NCBI GenBank assembly: GCA_019055375.1
Contig: JAHQIW010006128.1
Location: 62,001-126,000, forward strand
Length of the DNA: 64,000 nt
Direction: 5' to 3'
Origin: Parelaphostrongylus tenuis
Lineage: Eukaryota; Nematoda; Chromadorea; Rhabditida; Metastrongylidae
Shown: positions 1-13,300 of the stretch, one piece after another
Layout of the letters: each line of letters starts with the position of its first letter
Numbering within the stretch: the stretch's first letter is position 1
The notes under the pieces: generated by a model
What the model was told of the DNA's origin: nothing
Database searches by the model: none
The model's input: only the letters and a program-made list of their open reading frames with translations
Program-made: the position numbers and the translations under genes

Positions 1-598
1 ATGGTGACATCTAGTTTAAAATTTTCTTTTCTGCACATCTATTGCAGTATTTAGTTTCGCCAGTATTTAGTTCGCGGCTAAGTTTTGTCGTATTTTTTGT
101 TATTCTGTTTAGTCACGATAAATTTATGTCTTGTGTTTCTTTGTTATTTATGTCATTCGAAAGCTCGTGATTTCGAGATTATAGATATTTGAACCATTTT
201 ATGTTTTGTAACTGCATAAGATTTTCTTTACTTCAGAATGAATAATTCAAAATTCAAGATGCGTAAACGTTTTCCGAACGTTCCAGTTGGGTTAATCTGC
301 CCACCGAATCGACAGAAAACTTGTGAAGAGCATTGAACTACAAAGCGGCTGATCTACGAACTGCACAAGGATTCGTCACAACTTGACCGCGTACAAGCAA
401 TACTTCGTGGAAATCGGCTGCGGCAGCTTTATCGAAGTGGCGTTATTGTGCAGTAAGTAGCGCTTGACCATTTACTGGCTCGTCTGACATCGCAAAAGAT
501 TGAAGGATTAGGCTAAGAACGTAATCATGCACCGTATGACCCAGATATAGCTTATGTAGCGCAGAGGTTAAAGGTGCTCTTCGTCGCACACAAGCTGG

Positions 599-1082
599 AT
601 GGTAATATTTCGCGCTCAATGGTCACCAAACCATTCATCCCTCCGGTCGGTTAATTTTGGTACCAGACTGGTCGAAGACTTCACAAGCAGCACTGGCTCG
701 ATACATCAAAAGGCCACCGCATGTAACGGGAAAGTCCAAATATGTATTCAGTCACCTCAAATAAAGTTAAAAACTGAAGACGAATGCACGGCGCATTCCG
801 CAGGTTTTGATCAACATCGAGAGCTATTATGGTTCAATTTTTATATCCCAGCTGCTGCTCAAAGTGATTACCATCTCTTTATGTCTTTGCAACGTTACTT
901 GGCAGGAAAACGCTTTGTCAGAGTTGATGATGTGATAAAGCACCTGTCTGAGTATTTCGCTTCAGAAAATGCTAGAATTCTATCGTCGAGACATCGAAAA
1001 AATTACCAAGAATTCGGCAATATTGATCCATGGCACCAACCGTTTTTAAAACCTCGCAGTAAACGATTCGAAATAATTTTAA
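599..1082 (+). mobile_element. Mariner transposase relic, C-terminal part
   Basis: The frame from 815 to about 1075 codes AQSDYHLFMSLQRYLAGKRF and then VDDVIKHLSEYFASENARI, which fits the C-terminal part of a mariner transposase (usual form SDYHLFRSLQ...GKRF). The final Trp-rich segment is lost. The first 170 bp (600-770) are a different dispersed repeat also seen at 26440-26580. A foldback element starts directly after, at about 1079. Confidence 0.65.
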
Positions 1083-1313
1083 AAAAAAGAATGTTCAGAG
1101 CCTAAGCGAGGTTGGTACGCCAGGACCATACACCGATGTTTCGGAGGTATCGCCCTCCTCGTCAGTGACCCACGCCCCACATTAAGTCGTGCATTGTAGC
1201 AAGGAGGGAGGCGTATGTCGTGATGGCACAGTGTACAATAACATTGTGCCATCACCACCGGTGTATGGCCCTGGCGACCACTCGTTTGGGCTTTGAACAT
1301 TCTTTTTTTTTTG
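1079..1313. mobile_element. Foldback element, family F5
   Basis: A run of A then GAATGTTCAGAGCC at the left and, inverted, GGCTTTGAACATTC then a run of T at the right. Arms also share CGCCAGGACCATACACCG. Related sequence occurs at 46675-46815 and 46900-47060. It is inserted next to the mariner relic. Confidence 0.7.
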
Positions 1314-4300
1314 AAATTCGGCAATACATTATTGCTCCTAGTGGTGCATCATTTTGATTGAAAATGTTAATTTGTCAATGTTCATTAAATTGTTTTCTGA
1401 AGAAAGTTTTGATGCGGTAGAACTCAGGCGTGAACCTACTATATTTGTTTTTACAAATTTTACATAAAATCAAGTATCAGTTCCTAGCGAGGCGAATTAT
1501 TCATTCCGTTTTGATAACTGATATAAAGGCGCTCAAGAACTAGCTTAGTGTGCTTCATGTGATTGAACTGCTGTTAGTGAATTTTTTGAACTGGTCCTTT
1601 TCAAACATCTACGCTTCCGTAATTCGAGCTCATGTCACTGAAAAAGTCAAATGGCACCCTATTTTGCTACACCAATAGAATGTGGGACGGCACTTTCCTT
1701 TATAACCTGTCGCAAGCAGCTTTTACATTGTAGTCATTGGAAATGGCTATTTGTTGTCCGATCAGTTAGTGGAAAACTTATGAAGAGCAAAACAACGAGT
1801 GTTTAAAACAATCAATTTTTCATATGATGAACATTTAGCACTTAGTCTCTCCTTCGAGAACTGTTATAAATATCTGACTGAGTGGACTGCGCATCAATTT
1901 GACATGTTCAAACTGCGAGGAAGCCAGAATCGGCGGGAACGTCAGCTTTTGTGAAGGAAGCATTGCATAACAACATCATGTATGATTTTCGAGAAAGTAT
2001 CAGTATGGTTGAGTATATCGTTAATTTCAAACTCGATATCAATTGATGTCAACATTTACACAACTGAAAAGTGGCTCAGGTGCTGATGAATCGTTATCTG
2101 CGTGCGCATGGTCACTTTTCCAACAGACATGAACTCATCCATGTGCGTCTACTAGCAAACTACTGCTGTTATTGTCATCTAACAAACCGCAGGACCTACT
2201 TTCAATTTCAGCATTGATCAATAGTTCACTAAGTTTTCAATGAGCAAATACGAGGTTATTATTACAACATCTATTTATTCACAGTGCGTGACATTTCGGC
2301 TGTTTTTTTTTCAAAGCCCTTTTGCTTTTGAGAAGTCCTCTAGTTGTTATTGAAGAGCAGCTTCAGAAAGATTAAGAGTATCGTGACAACCTTCTGGATA
2401 CCTATATCGTTTATCTTTGAGTGTTTGGGTCATAACACTATTTGCAAACAGTTTCGTAGGTAGCTATGCAAACAATATCCACAGTGGACCAGAGAATCTG
2501 TCGTCTGCTGTTCTTAGTGATTGTTTGATCCGGGTTCAACGCGTTTTTCCATGGAACTTCGAGATAGCCATGCTGAAGTGTATCAAGCTTGACCAAGTGT
2601 TCTTATAAATCGGAGAGAATTTTGTTCCATTGTGACTGAAACTCTTTGAAATCAGCTGCTACTAAATTGAACAACCGTTTAATGATGACATAATAGACAG
2701 ATTATGAACCTTATAAAGTTCGAGAATGGGGAAACATGTATCCTTAGATTAGAAAAAAAAGGATTGCTGATCTCCTTGAGATGTCAGAAGTCATCCTGCA
2801 ATTTAATTACAAAAGGACTTCTCATGTGCTTTTACAGAACGTTAGGCAAGGAGGCCTACAATGACTACAGCTCTGCCAAATTTATGTTATATAAATATGT
2901 TACTTGCAAATCTTATCAAATGACCAATGTTCATGACTGTGGGTTTTCTTGGAAAACGAAACTATGAATGTTTTGTTTCGACTTATAGAATTTCTTACAA
3001 TTTTTCTTGAATTACTTCGAGAATAGCCAAAAATTTTAGACGTCAATCACCAGGCCATAGATTAATGTGTTTATTTGAAACTGTTTGAATTTTGATATGT
3101 CTGTGTAGAAGTGACATGGTTCCACAAATCAATTTGACCTCGTTCTTTTCGTTGGTGTTGCGTTGTCGTTGTTGTGCTTTCGATTTTTATGACTCGAACG
3201 CCATCTACGACTTCATGTCACCGTCAAGTACCTCTCTTCGAGTAATTTCACTCTAGAAGTAGCCTGACGGATATTTAGGTTCTATCTATCATCTTTAACC
3301 TTTCTAGCTTTGCGTCCTTCATCTTTTTTTCTAACAAATGTATCGAGCTCTGTTGAATAGTAGAATTCATTTTCATGACCAGTTTTTGATGTTTCGTTCA
3401 TAAGAAGTTCATTTTTAGCTTTTAGTGAACTTATTCAAAATGCAATCTTAAAAGATGAAAAACTCAAGTCTTATAACGTTTGTTTTATTGAATTCTGTTT
3501 TGTGTGAAGCTAATCTGAACTATTTATTCATACTTGCTGGCAATATTATTCAGATATGTATCAAGTCGGAATGCAACGTATACCAATTCATAATATCACT
3601 ATTACAATCTCAGCTTACCGGCTTAACGTGTTAATTTCCTTTGAGTGCCCTTTCGCTGCTGAAATATAAGTTAATTACAGCCATTTATTTACTTTTTATT
3701 GCTTATGTTTTATAGAGAGCTAGAAATGTTGATAACGTCTTATACTGGATTATTGTTGCGTAAAATTCAGGTACTTGGAGCCTACAAGAATCTACCATTA
3801 TGTATTTCACTTCTGAATCTTTATCATTCCATAATCGATTGCTAAAATTGCTTATCTAATACACACGTCATATCCGGATCCTAGTTCTACTCTCAAATTC
3901 TCTACGATCCAATAGTAATTGGAGTAGATAGTGGGGTTCATGTCTGCGTCCACCTCTAGGTTCTCGTTATCGCCATCTTGATCCTCAGTTGAGTATTGTT
4001 AATCCCAAGATTGCTAACGTTTCAGGTCATATGCACAAGTATTTACCGACTTTTCTCAAACGGAGGGAGTCTTATCGAAACCAAAGATTTGGTGGGAGTG
4101 CGACGGTTATAGTGAGTTGCTCTACCGGTAAATGGAAGATGATTTAGTGGGCTAGATTTTAGTCAGAAGTTAGATTTTTCGATTGGCAGTATAATGCTTA
4201 TGATGCCACTGCTCCCAGATGGTGGCTAGAAACGATCGACAGAATTTTAATGAATATTACGAGAAATTTCCTTATTTATAACTTTAGTGCTAACAGCGCC

Positions 4301-5064
4301 CACTTGTACAGATTTTGAATTGATGAGTTGCTAAATTGTTGGCACTTGTTTTTTGCCATAGGTTATACTAGGGAGCAAATTTTCCATAATATGTTGTTAG
4401 GTTCTTTTCAAGAGCTGTAAAAATTTTTTTTTGAAATATCCAAATTACTCCACTGAGCTTTCAAATTCGTTACTTTTTGGATAAGACCCATGAAGAACAA
4501 AAAATTCAGTAGCGATAAACCATAGAAGAGATTTATTCTGATTTTTTTTTGTTTAGGAATAGACTTGCTCAATAGTTGCAAAAAACAATATTACAGTCTG
4601 AATCACTATGTCCTATACAAGTCAATGTGAAGTGAATCTATAGTGGGTGGGTTCCAGACTTTGTTAACCTTTTGAGAACGACGTGCCGCATAATGTAACA
4701 CGCTGGGGCGTCGCGTCGCTCTTTAAATTTGTATTGCGCGCGCCGCATTGGAAATAATGGAATTCATTAGGTAAATTGAAGTTCAGAAAAGGCATAATCA
4801 TGATTCAGTGACAAAATATCACAGAAGAGACTATTATAAGGGTTTTTCAGTGCACAGAACGTCTATCAGTTTTTCCTTTTGTTTCAACGACAAACCACAT
4901 CCTTCCGATACGAAAACCTTACCAGCTGGTACTAGCATTTGTTTGTTTTCTTTAATGTATGTTTTTGTAGACAACCGATAGCATGTGAAATGAAGATTTC
5001 AATGCTGGGCTCAGTTAGTGAAAAGACCTCCATAGTACATTTTAATAACGAAAAGATGATGCGT
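1314..5064. other. No gene recognised
   Basis: AT-rich unique-looking sequence with short frames only (for example 2417-2608 and 2704-2967) that lack splice signals or repeats to support them. A GC-rich patch sits at 4680-4745. Confidence 0.5.
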
Positions 5065-5540
5065 TCCAGTCGACTACTTTGAGACCTCGCTTAAATATTC
5101 AGTATAGTTCTAATGAAATGTTTAAAGCCCTTCAGAGGTCTCGTATGCTAGTGGTATACGTCCGTTTCGGCGTTCTCTCACGCCTCATCAATACCACATG
5201 CTTTCGGTTCACCTCTGCAACTAACAGTAGTGGCGCCGAAGATGTATTTCTCCACGTTATGTGAAAGGATCCCTCGTTGTTGAGGTCTAAAGTGATTTTC
5301 AGTTGATGGCTCACGGCTGCTAACACGGATTATGGCAATACTTTCCAACTTAGACCAAAACATCAAGTGATTTCCATTCAATGTCGAGTGATAATCATTG
5401 GCGCCACTACTATCATTGAAGGGTGAACCGAGAGGCATGTGGTGCTGATGAGGCGGGCGTGCGAGGACGCCTAGACGTACATCTACCACTGAAGATACCA
5501 TACCAGACCCCTTGAAAGGCCTAAAACATTCTATCAGTGA
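5065..5540. mobile_element. Foldback element, family F3
   Basis: Inverted arms: the left holds AGCCCTTCAGAGGTCTCG, GTCCGTTTCGGCG and GTAGTGGCGCC; the right holds GGCGCCACTAC, GGGTGAACCGAGAGGCATGT and CCCCTTGAAAGGCC. The family has a start like GACCTCGCTTAAA and is also seen at 8880-9320 and 62225-62760. The open frames in it are by-products. Confidence 0.7.
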
Positions 5541-6665
5541 AGAAGGCGCGTTTTGCTTGCGGAGTTATCTTTCTTCAACATCACAGCGCTATTTTGGTAT
5601 TTTATAGTGAAATTTTCATTATAAAAAGACTGTATCGCTACAAAAAGATAGAGTATCACTGAGGAGACTTCCATGAGCGTATTTCTCGCAAAAAGAACTC
5701 CTATATATTTTTAATCTTTTTTTTTGATTGAGATTTATGTGGAATGCGGTCGTATTCCTGGAATGTGGTCGTATTTGTTAGCCCTTTCAACCCAGCAAAG
5801 CTTGGTCACTATACTACTAGTAATGATGATAGCTTGAAAATGGAGATTTGGGATTTTGGCTTGTTTTCTGAAAAGATTTTGATGGTACGCTCTGCTAACG
5901 AAATAAATAACGTCTTTCATTTTGAGTGATATATTTCAATTTCACACTGGATTTTCTACTATTATATAAAATTTTGACACGTGATCTTATTGAAGTATTT
6001 GTAGAGTCGCATGCTAGACGACGTTCAGAAAATTATTTCTGGGGAATGTTAAACTAAAAGAAAATAAGTAGAGCACGTAAAATTAGTGCGCATAACCAGT
6101 GGCAAAGGTTTCAGCGATGAATATAGTCCCTGTTACCTCTATAAAAAGTATGCCCATAAGGTAATAGAACAATTTCAACAACTCTGTAAAAGTCTTGCTT
6201 AGTTTCTTAGTAATTGGAAAAAATAGTAAAAGTCGTTGATGAAGTGACATGGCATTCAAGGTATGACATCATTTTTGACGAAGAGTTATTGTTTTGTAAA
6301 TGTATCATCAATGTAATAACTATTAAGAGCCTTTCTGAGGTTTCTTCAATGAAATTTGCTTCACGGTTCATAAACGTACTCAATGTCGATACGAGTTTTG
6401 AAATTGAATACGAAATTACACTATTGTGAAAAAAGGGCGCTCCATCTGCAGGCCTATCGCACCAACTGCCTCGCGAGCGCCAGCATGGCGCTGTTTCCTC
6501 TCAACGGCTGTTCCCAAAAGGCTAACAACCCAACGTTGAGTTTTAATCAGTTTCTACGCTACAGTACTCAGTGGGGCGGATCTTCTGTAGAAGCTTCAGG
6601 TTTTCCCAATAGTAAGTATATCTGGATTGTGGAATATTCTAAAATCTTACACGTTTTTTTTATTA

Positions 6666-7181
6666 GCTCTCCAATTAAGTTCAGAACTTGATCCAAAGAT
6701 AGAAAATTTTTTCACAAAATGTTTTCCTTCTACCTTTTGCGCAAAATTTTCTTGCCCATCATTTGGTATATTTTTGCACATATTTGTCCAACAATGGAGC
6801 CGTCACGGGAAGTCATTCGCAACCTACTGCTTTAGGAGTTTCAATTAGAGCACAATTTTCGAACTGCATTTGACAACTACGATCGTTCAAAAGGCCGTTA
6901 AGTTGTGGGTAGAATTACGGTGTATGAATCACCAAAATTACCAGATCTGTCTACGTCCGATTTCCATCTCTTCAGATCATTGGAGCCCTGGTAGAACAAG
7001 AAGAAGTTTTGAGACATCAATCATTTGCGTGTTTTATAAGCGCGTAATTGATTTGTTGCCGGAGCGTTAGCAGAATTTTATCCAGGCAGATGGAGAATAC
7101 TTCAATTAATGTTATTTGATACTTTCGATTACTTAGAAAAATGTTCATCTGGATCATGTTCGGAAACTCAATTGGAGACCT
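6666..7181 (+). mobile_element. Internally deleted mariner element
   Basis: About 515 bp with matching terminal inverted repeats: GCTCTCCAATTAAGTTCAGA at the left and the complement of 7151-7180 (TTCGGAAACTCAATTGGAGA) at the right. From ATG 6794 it codes a mariner N-terminus (MEPSREVIRNLLL), with a stop soon after. From about 6935 it codes a mariner transposase C-terminus (PDL..SDFHLFRSL in a shifted frame, ending LLPER.QNFIQADGEY). The central catalytic region is missing. It is non-autonomous and broken. Compare the copy at 52540-53015. Confidence 0.8.
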
Positions 7182-7355
7182 CATAGAAAGTATGAAATGT
7201 AGATATCAAAAACTCATGGTAGTAGAAATGTCAAAGACCTTAATTCTTGTATTGTTTTTGCACGCACAGCAGAACGGGAGATAAATCATGTAAAAAAACT
7301 CATATCTTCCAACAATTTCGTCTGTAGGCGCGATTCGAAAGAGGGTTCACTTCGT

Positions 7356-10300
7356 TCATTCGATGTTAGCCCCCTCTGATCTTTTGAGAATCTTCAAGAA
7401 CCCACCGGCAGGTAACTTCGTCACGTTTTCTTGTAGCTGAGATCCTTGTGTTGTAACTTGCATAGATCCATGTGTTTTCGTCACGTTTTGAAATACTTGG
7501 CTACTTTTTTGCTGCGATAATTTTCCTTGGGTGCTTGCTATTTCCTCTGATAGTATGTTGGGATTGATTATCTACAAAAAGAGAATATCAAAGTAAGGCA
7601 TCTATTTACAAGTTGATATACTTTATATTACACAAATGTGGTAGACAGAAATCATTCATTATTATGAAGACAAAATGGAAGAGAGGAAGAATGATTGCAC
7701 TTGTGATTAGTAAAAACTTCACTTCACATGTCTCCAATCAATATAAAAATGCCTATGCTGTTGAGCCGAAAGTTTTGAGGAGCTCAAATATCAGAATCAT
7801 TCATAACTGTCTGGTAGCGAAAAACGTTGTTATGAGATAACAATGTTTTTAACTTTGATTTACTGCCTCTTCTTTTTCAAGATTGGGTGCGATGTCACAT
7901 GCAACTACGTGAAAGCTGAGATGCGAGCCAAACTTGGAACCATATGTGGGCTCCGCTATTTCGTCTTCTGGGGGCTTCGTGTCATCCTCTACACCACCAC
8001 ATATTCCTGTTGACGGGTTACTGCTGATAGCAACAATGTGATTAGATGATGGCTGAAAGAAAGTCAAAACAAGATCTTCCATAATGTAGTAGATAATGTT
8101 GTTACGAAACATTGTTAGTCTTCGCAAGTTATTGCATGAACTATGCGTTCAATTACCTACCCCGATACTTCAAACAGTCAAATGCATGGCGCATTGCAAG
8201 GGAATTCAAAAACTTAGAACATTCGTAGATTCACTCCAAAATTATGAATTTCTTTGCTTTTTATTGTCTTTAGGGATTTCTCAACTCAGGAGTACTTATC
8301 AAATTTAACCCTCAAAAAGTGCCACAGAAAAGATGTATTACCAGCGCAACACTGTTAGTAGCCCCAAACTATCCAAAAACTCTTTCGTACTTAGTAAAGA
8401 CTACTACGAAGTGGATCGCTATATAAAAGTGCTTTTCATTGGGATAGGAACTTTTGCTGTTTATGAAGTGAACCAAGTTTGTCACAGTGTCCACGAAAAA
8501 CGATTTATATTTGGTTTTGCGATGAAACAATAGCATAACTTGTAATCAGTCGAAAGACCGACGTTTCACTAACCTTGGTGTGAGTGATGAAAAATATCAT
8601 TCAAGTTGTACTTTTCTTTATATAAAACTTTCATAAGTTTGGAATTTTTTCAAATCGATGTTTAACGTTCCGACAATTTCGCCTTCCTCAAAGCCTAGAC
8701 GTACTATATTATACCACATCTGATTGATTGTTCGGTTCAAATTTCGTCTATGCAGTGAAAATCAATGCAAAATAAATCTAAAAGTTAAATCATCTGCTAC
8801 AAAACCAGCGTTGAACTGCTATCCTAAGGTCACCGGTACGTTGTGACGCCTTTTCGAAAATGAACCTTACCTTTACATTTGATTGTTTTTTAGGACCTCG
8901 CTCAAAGTTAATTTATCCTGACAGCATATTTTGAGCCTTTCATGAGGTCTGTTATGGCATTTATGTAGTGCTAGACATACGTTTTGACTGCTATTGTGTC
9001 AGGATGTATTACATTTGAGCGAGATTTTGAAAAACAATCGAATATAAGTGTATTAGTCAATTTATCAAATACGAGCAACTGAGTACAAAACATTACACGA
9101 TGGTTGATTTTATCACATTACAGAAAATGTGAATAATTTGGCGTCGATTCCTCTATATGTGGGAGACTTATCCTTACAAGGCACTAAGTGAACCGAAAGG
9201 ACCGTGCTACTGATGACGCTGAAAGGCCGAAACCGTACGTCTTGCGCTATATGAGTGCTATGACGAACCTCATGAAAGGCTTAAAATATGTTGTCATACT
9301 GAACCTTACTCAAACGGAAATTAAAATCTGAGATAAGTCGTCATATTATTTGTTATGTTCAGACATTGTACTCATTCTTGGACACTTGATTTTCATCCAA
9401 AAGACCTAATTGGTTTTTCGCGCTAAGTTTTTCGATTCTTTGCACTAGCATTCTTACCGTCACCTTAGAGTCCTCATCGCTGTGCCTTTCTACCGCTGAA
9501 GGAGCAGCTGTCCGACTTCTCGACTTCCATTTAGGTGGTCTTTCATGTGACATAAAGTGATCTTTTCGTTCCGCCTAAGTATCCGTTTATCACATATCAA
9601 GAACAAATCTGGTAATTGTGCTTGAGCTCATGCGCTTTCCATCCTTACCATAAAAATATATTCGTAATCCTCTGTCTTACGTAAACGGCCATCAAGCGGT
9701 TCTAAACCAGATAAGACAAAAACGAGGAGATGTTTTTGTCTTCGCATGGAAAAATGCCCGCATTGTAAGTCTAGAAGTCGAACAAGTACTCTTGGCGCGC
9801 GTAGGACAGAAAGACACAGCGGTGAGGACTTTGAGATTATAGTGAAAAGTCCCAGGGCAAGATTCAAAATTTCAGTGCGAAAACACCTGAGGTTTCTAAG
9901 TAAACATCAAGAGTTCAAAACTACATAGAAGGAGAACGTTTTCAAACCTGACAAAAGATATGGTGCCTTATTTCAGCTTCCTTTTCCAGTATTAATAAGC
10001 TTGACTATTCATAGTATGTCACAATACACCGCTTACCTCTCTCATGTAAGTAGCTTAGTGGTGGGTTCCCATATGATAGGTAGAGTTTTGAAATGATTTT
10101 GCATCGGATTTCCACTATATACGCTAAATGTTGTTCGAATAATCAGATATGACATGATATATCAGTAAGTCTAGGCTTTGAGGAAGGCGACGCCGAAACG
10201 TTAGCCATGAATATTGTGGGAAAAATATCGATCTAGTGCAAATTTTTTATAGAGCAAAGAACAGTAGCATTTTATGTCTAATTTCCTTTATTGAAATGTA

Positions 10301-13300
10301 TACCCATTGATGTAGAGTGATGTGCAAAACTTTCGCATCAGGCGGAACTAGAATCCGCACCTCACTCTTTCCGAAACCACGTGATCTATCCGTTACGCTA
10401 CTGACGCCCATTTTGGATGCGATGTAGCGAGAAAAGAGTGGCGTGCAAAATGGGCGTTGATAATGTGACGGATAGAGCACGCATTCCAGGAACGAGTGAG
10501 GTGCGGGTTCTAGTCCCGCCTGACGCGAAAGTTTTCACATTACTCTATATCAATGAGTATGAATTTGTAGCATCATACCATCGCTAGAGCGGTTAAACAA
10601 AAAAATTTCTATTCTCTGTTCTGCTTAGTTCTAATAAAGTTGCACGTCTGTGTAAAGCATCTATTGAACGCCACATCAATTCTTATTCATATTTAATACA
10701 GTTATGGGGCTTGTGACCGAGAGCTTAGTCATGCTCGGCGCGGTTTGACTCGAGGTTGATCCCCCTCCCCTCCCCCAACACTCCGGAAATCAACAGCGAA
10801 CATTCCACGAAGCTCCTCAGCCTTGCTCTATCGTCGAGATTTCTTAGAGATGTTATTCAATCAATATTATACGACTTTCATGAAGACAATTTTTCAATCA
10901 AATAATGCACCCGAGAAGACGAAGTGAATGTTAGAAGTACTGGGACTTAACAGTGAAAAAAAAAGATAAAAGAAAACTGTGGTAGAGGTTAGATTATTGG
11001 CAATGTGTCGAAGAATTGTCAAAGAAAAGTGCATCATCCAAGCAAAGGCGTGAGCAGTGGTTCTTGAGAAGCTATATCTAGTTAACTTACAGAAAGTGAG
11101 GGAGCGTCGTTTCTGGTCTCATCGTCTTGTGATACATTTTTTTGTGCACTACTCAGAAAACTTGCAGGCCCAAACTGAAATAGTATTTTCAATTACAGCA
11201 TGTCTTTAATGCCAACACTTTTTCCATTATGTAGTGCAAATCCATCATGTAATAATCTCTTACACGTGCCTTGAAGATTGCTCGAGGTGCTTGTGGCTTA
11301 TTCTGCACCTCAATAGACTCTTGTGTTTTCTGCAGTTCAATATCTTGAAGGCTCTAAAATGTTTCACGTTGTCGCTAAAATGCCATTTGTAGTTATATTA
11401 ATCAATAAACCGAGAATTATCAAGAATATATCGAGAATTATAGAGAATTAAAGAGAATGGTGAAAAGTTTACATTTCATTTCTACCATGAAAAAGATAGA
11501 AAGCAGATGTGCAACACAGTGGTTAAACATTCCCCGTGGTGCACAGAGTCGTTAGCCTGATGCCGCATATCAGGTTATCCAAAACTCTCATTACTTTGAC
11601 GATGGGTAAAGTGGTATTAGGCTTCTCTGGGATTGTGAAAACGCTGGGTTGATATCCAGCGGACCACACCTGCCCGCCAACTGCCTATTCACGCGCGTTC
11701 ACGATGCTACGAATTAAGTTGAATACAGATTAAACGTTAAGAGTAGAACGGATGCCAGTCTTTAACTTCATAATTTTCTGCGAAAAAGTGATAACATCGT
11801 TGTTATTAAATTGAGCACGTACCAAATTTTGTGGCTCTAATACTTGCCGCCCGGCATTAGGATCTACTGGAGCCGCTGGTGCACCTGCTGGAGCTGGAAA
11901 AAGTAGAGTTGATTACTTGAATAGAGTGAATGGAGCGAGTGAAGCTGCTAATGTAAATTAAGGACTGAGATGGTAAAAGCATTTATAACGCTTGTTGAGT
12001 GGAATAACAAGTGGTTTAGAACCAAATCACGGTACTTTCCCCTTATCTGCACCTTGTTTCAGCACCTTGAGAAGATGGGTTTCTGCTTTGAGACGCCTCC
12101 GTAATGCACTTTTTTGATGTTGAACTTTATATCGAAATCTACTCTAGTTGCTCAAGCCAAAGTCCTTTTTAAGAAACGGCATAGTATAAAAACTGTTTTG
12201 CACATTTGAGCACTTTTCGCTGGACACAGCTTTTCTTCCAAACTCTTAAAATCATTCGATGGCGCAGACTCCAGCGTTTGAATGACTCGCTTCGGTTTCA
12301 AAAAGGGCTTTTTATTGCGCTGTTGTGGATAAAAGAATATTGGGTTTTGTACTCAGCGTACGTATTCTGTTTCGGTATGTGGATGGATTTTGCAACATTG
12401 GCATCAAGACATCGCGCTTTCGGAACGTGCGTAACAAGTAGCATCGGGCCACTGCGTTTCAACTCCCTCCCAAATGGTCCGTGGTTTTCATGGAACTTCC
12501 GATTCTTTTCTGTTATCAGTGAACAAATAAAGAATTAGAGCCTTTTTGGACAGTGACTTTCCATTGCACTTTTAGTATTCATTCGAAAGCCTAAATCTCT
12601 AGCTAGTGCGCTACGTAAGCGCTTTTCTTAGAGTCTTTACGCAGCGCTTTAGTAAGGGAGAATATTTGTGTTTTGCACACGGTTTTTCTTGCAGGATAGA
12701 GCTCTTCATTTGAACTATCAGTAACCATTTGATAGCGTAACTTTCGGTGATTTCGACACTGTGCTTAGTTTCTGGAAAGACCGTTTCACTACAGTGTAAC
12801 AGGACATTAAGATTGATTCACATACACGGGCACTTGTCTTTTGGCTACTCTTCGGGCTGGGGAGGGGGTAGGGGCTGCACGCGGTTTTAACACGGCGATC
12901 GATCGATGGCGGTTAGGCGGCTCATATGTGAAATGCAATTTTTGCTACTTGATTGGAGTTTTTCCACGTTTATAACGGAAACTTCAGACAAAACGATTGA
13001 CTCTGATACTATGAGATTTCCTCTGCGCGTTCATATGATTTTCGCGCTTCTCCGCGAGTTATGCGCGTAGTAAAAATGAAGGCGCGTGGCAGGTGTGTGG
13101 CGTTTTTTTTTTTTGAATATTATAACATTAAAAAGGGTGTTTTCAGATAGCGGCTACGTAGCGCCCTAACCAGAGATTTAAGATGATGATTAAACATCAG
13201 TTAGGACAATCGTGCTCCAGATCATTCACCGTTCCTATCCACCAACGAGAAAAGTGACGTCATTACCAAACATGAACGAAAAGCAGCTACTGATATGCTC

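Noticed and set aside
10247..10480. 77-codon minus frame
   Set aside because: Lies within a palindromic tRNA-derived repeat.
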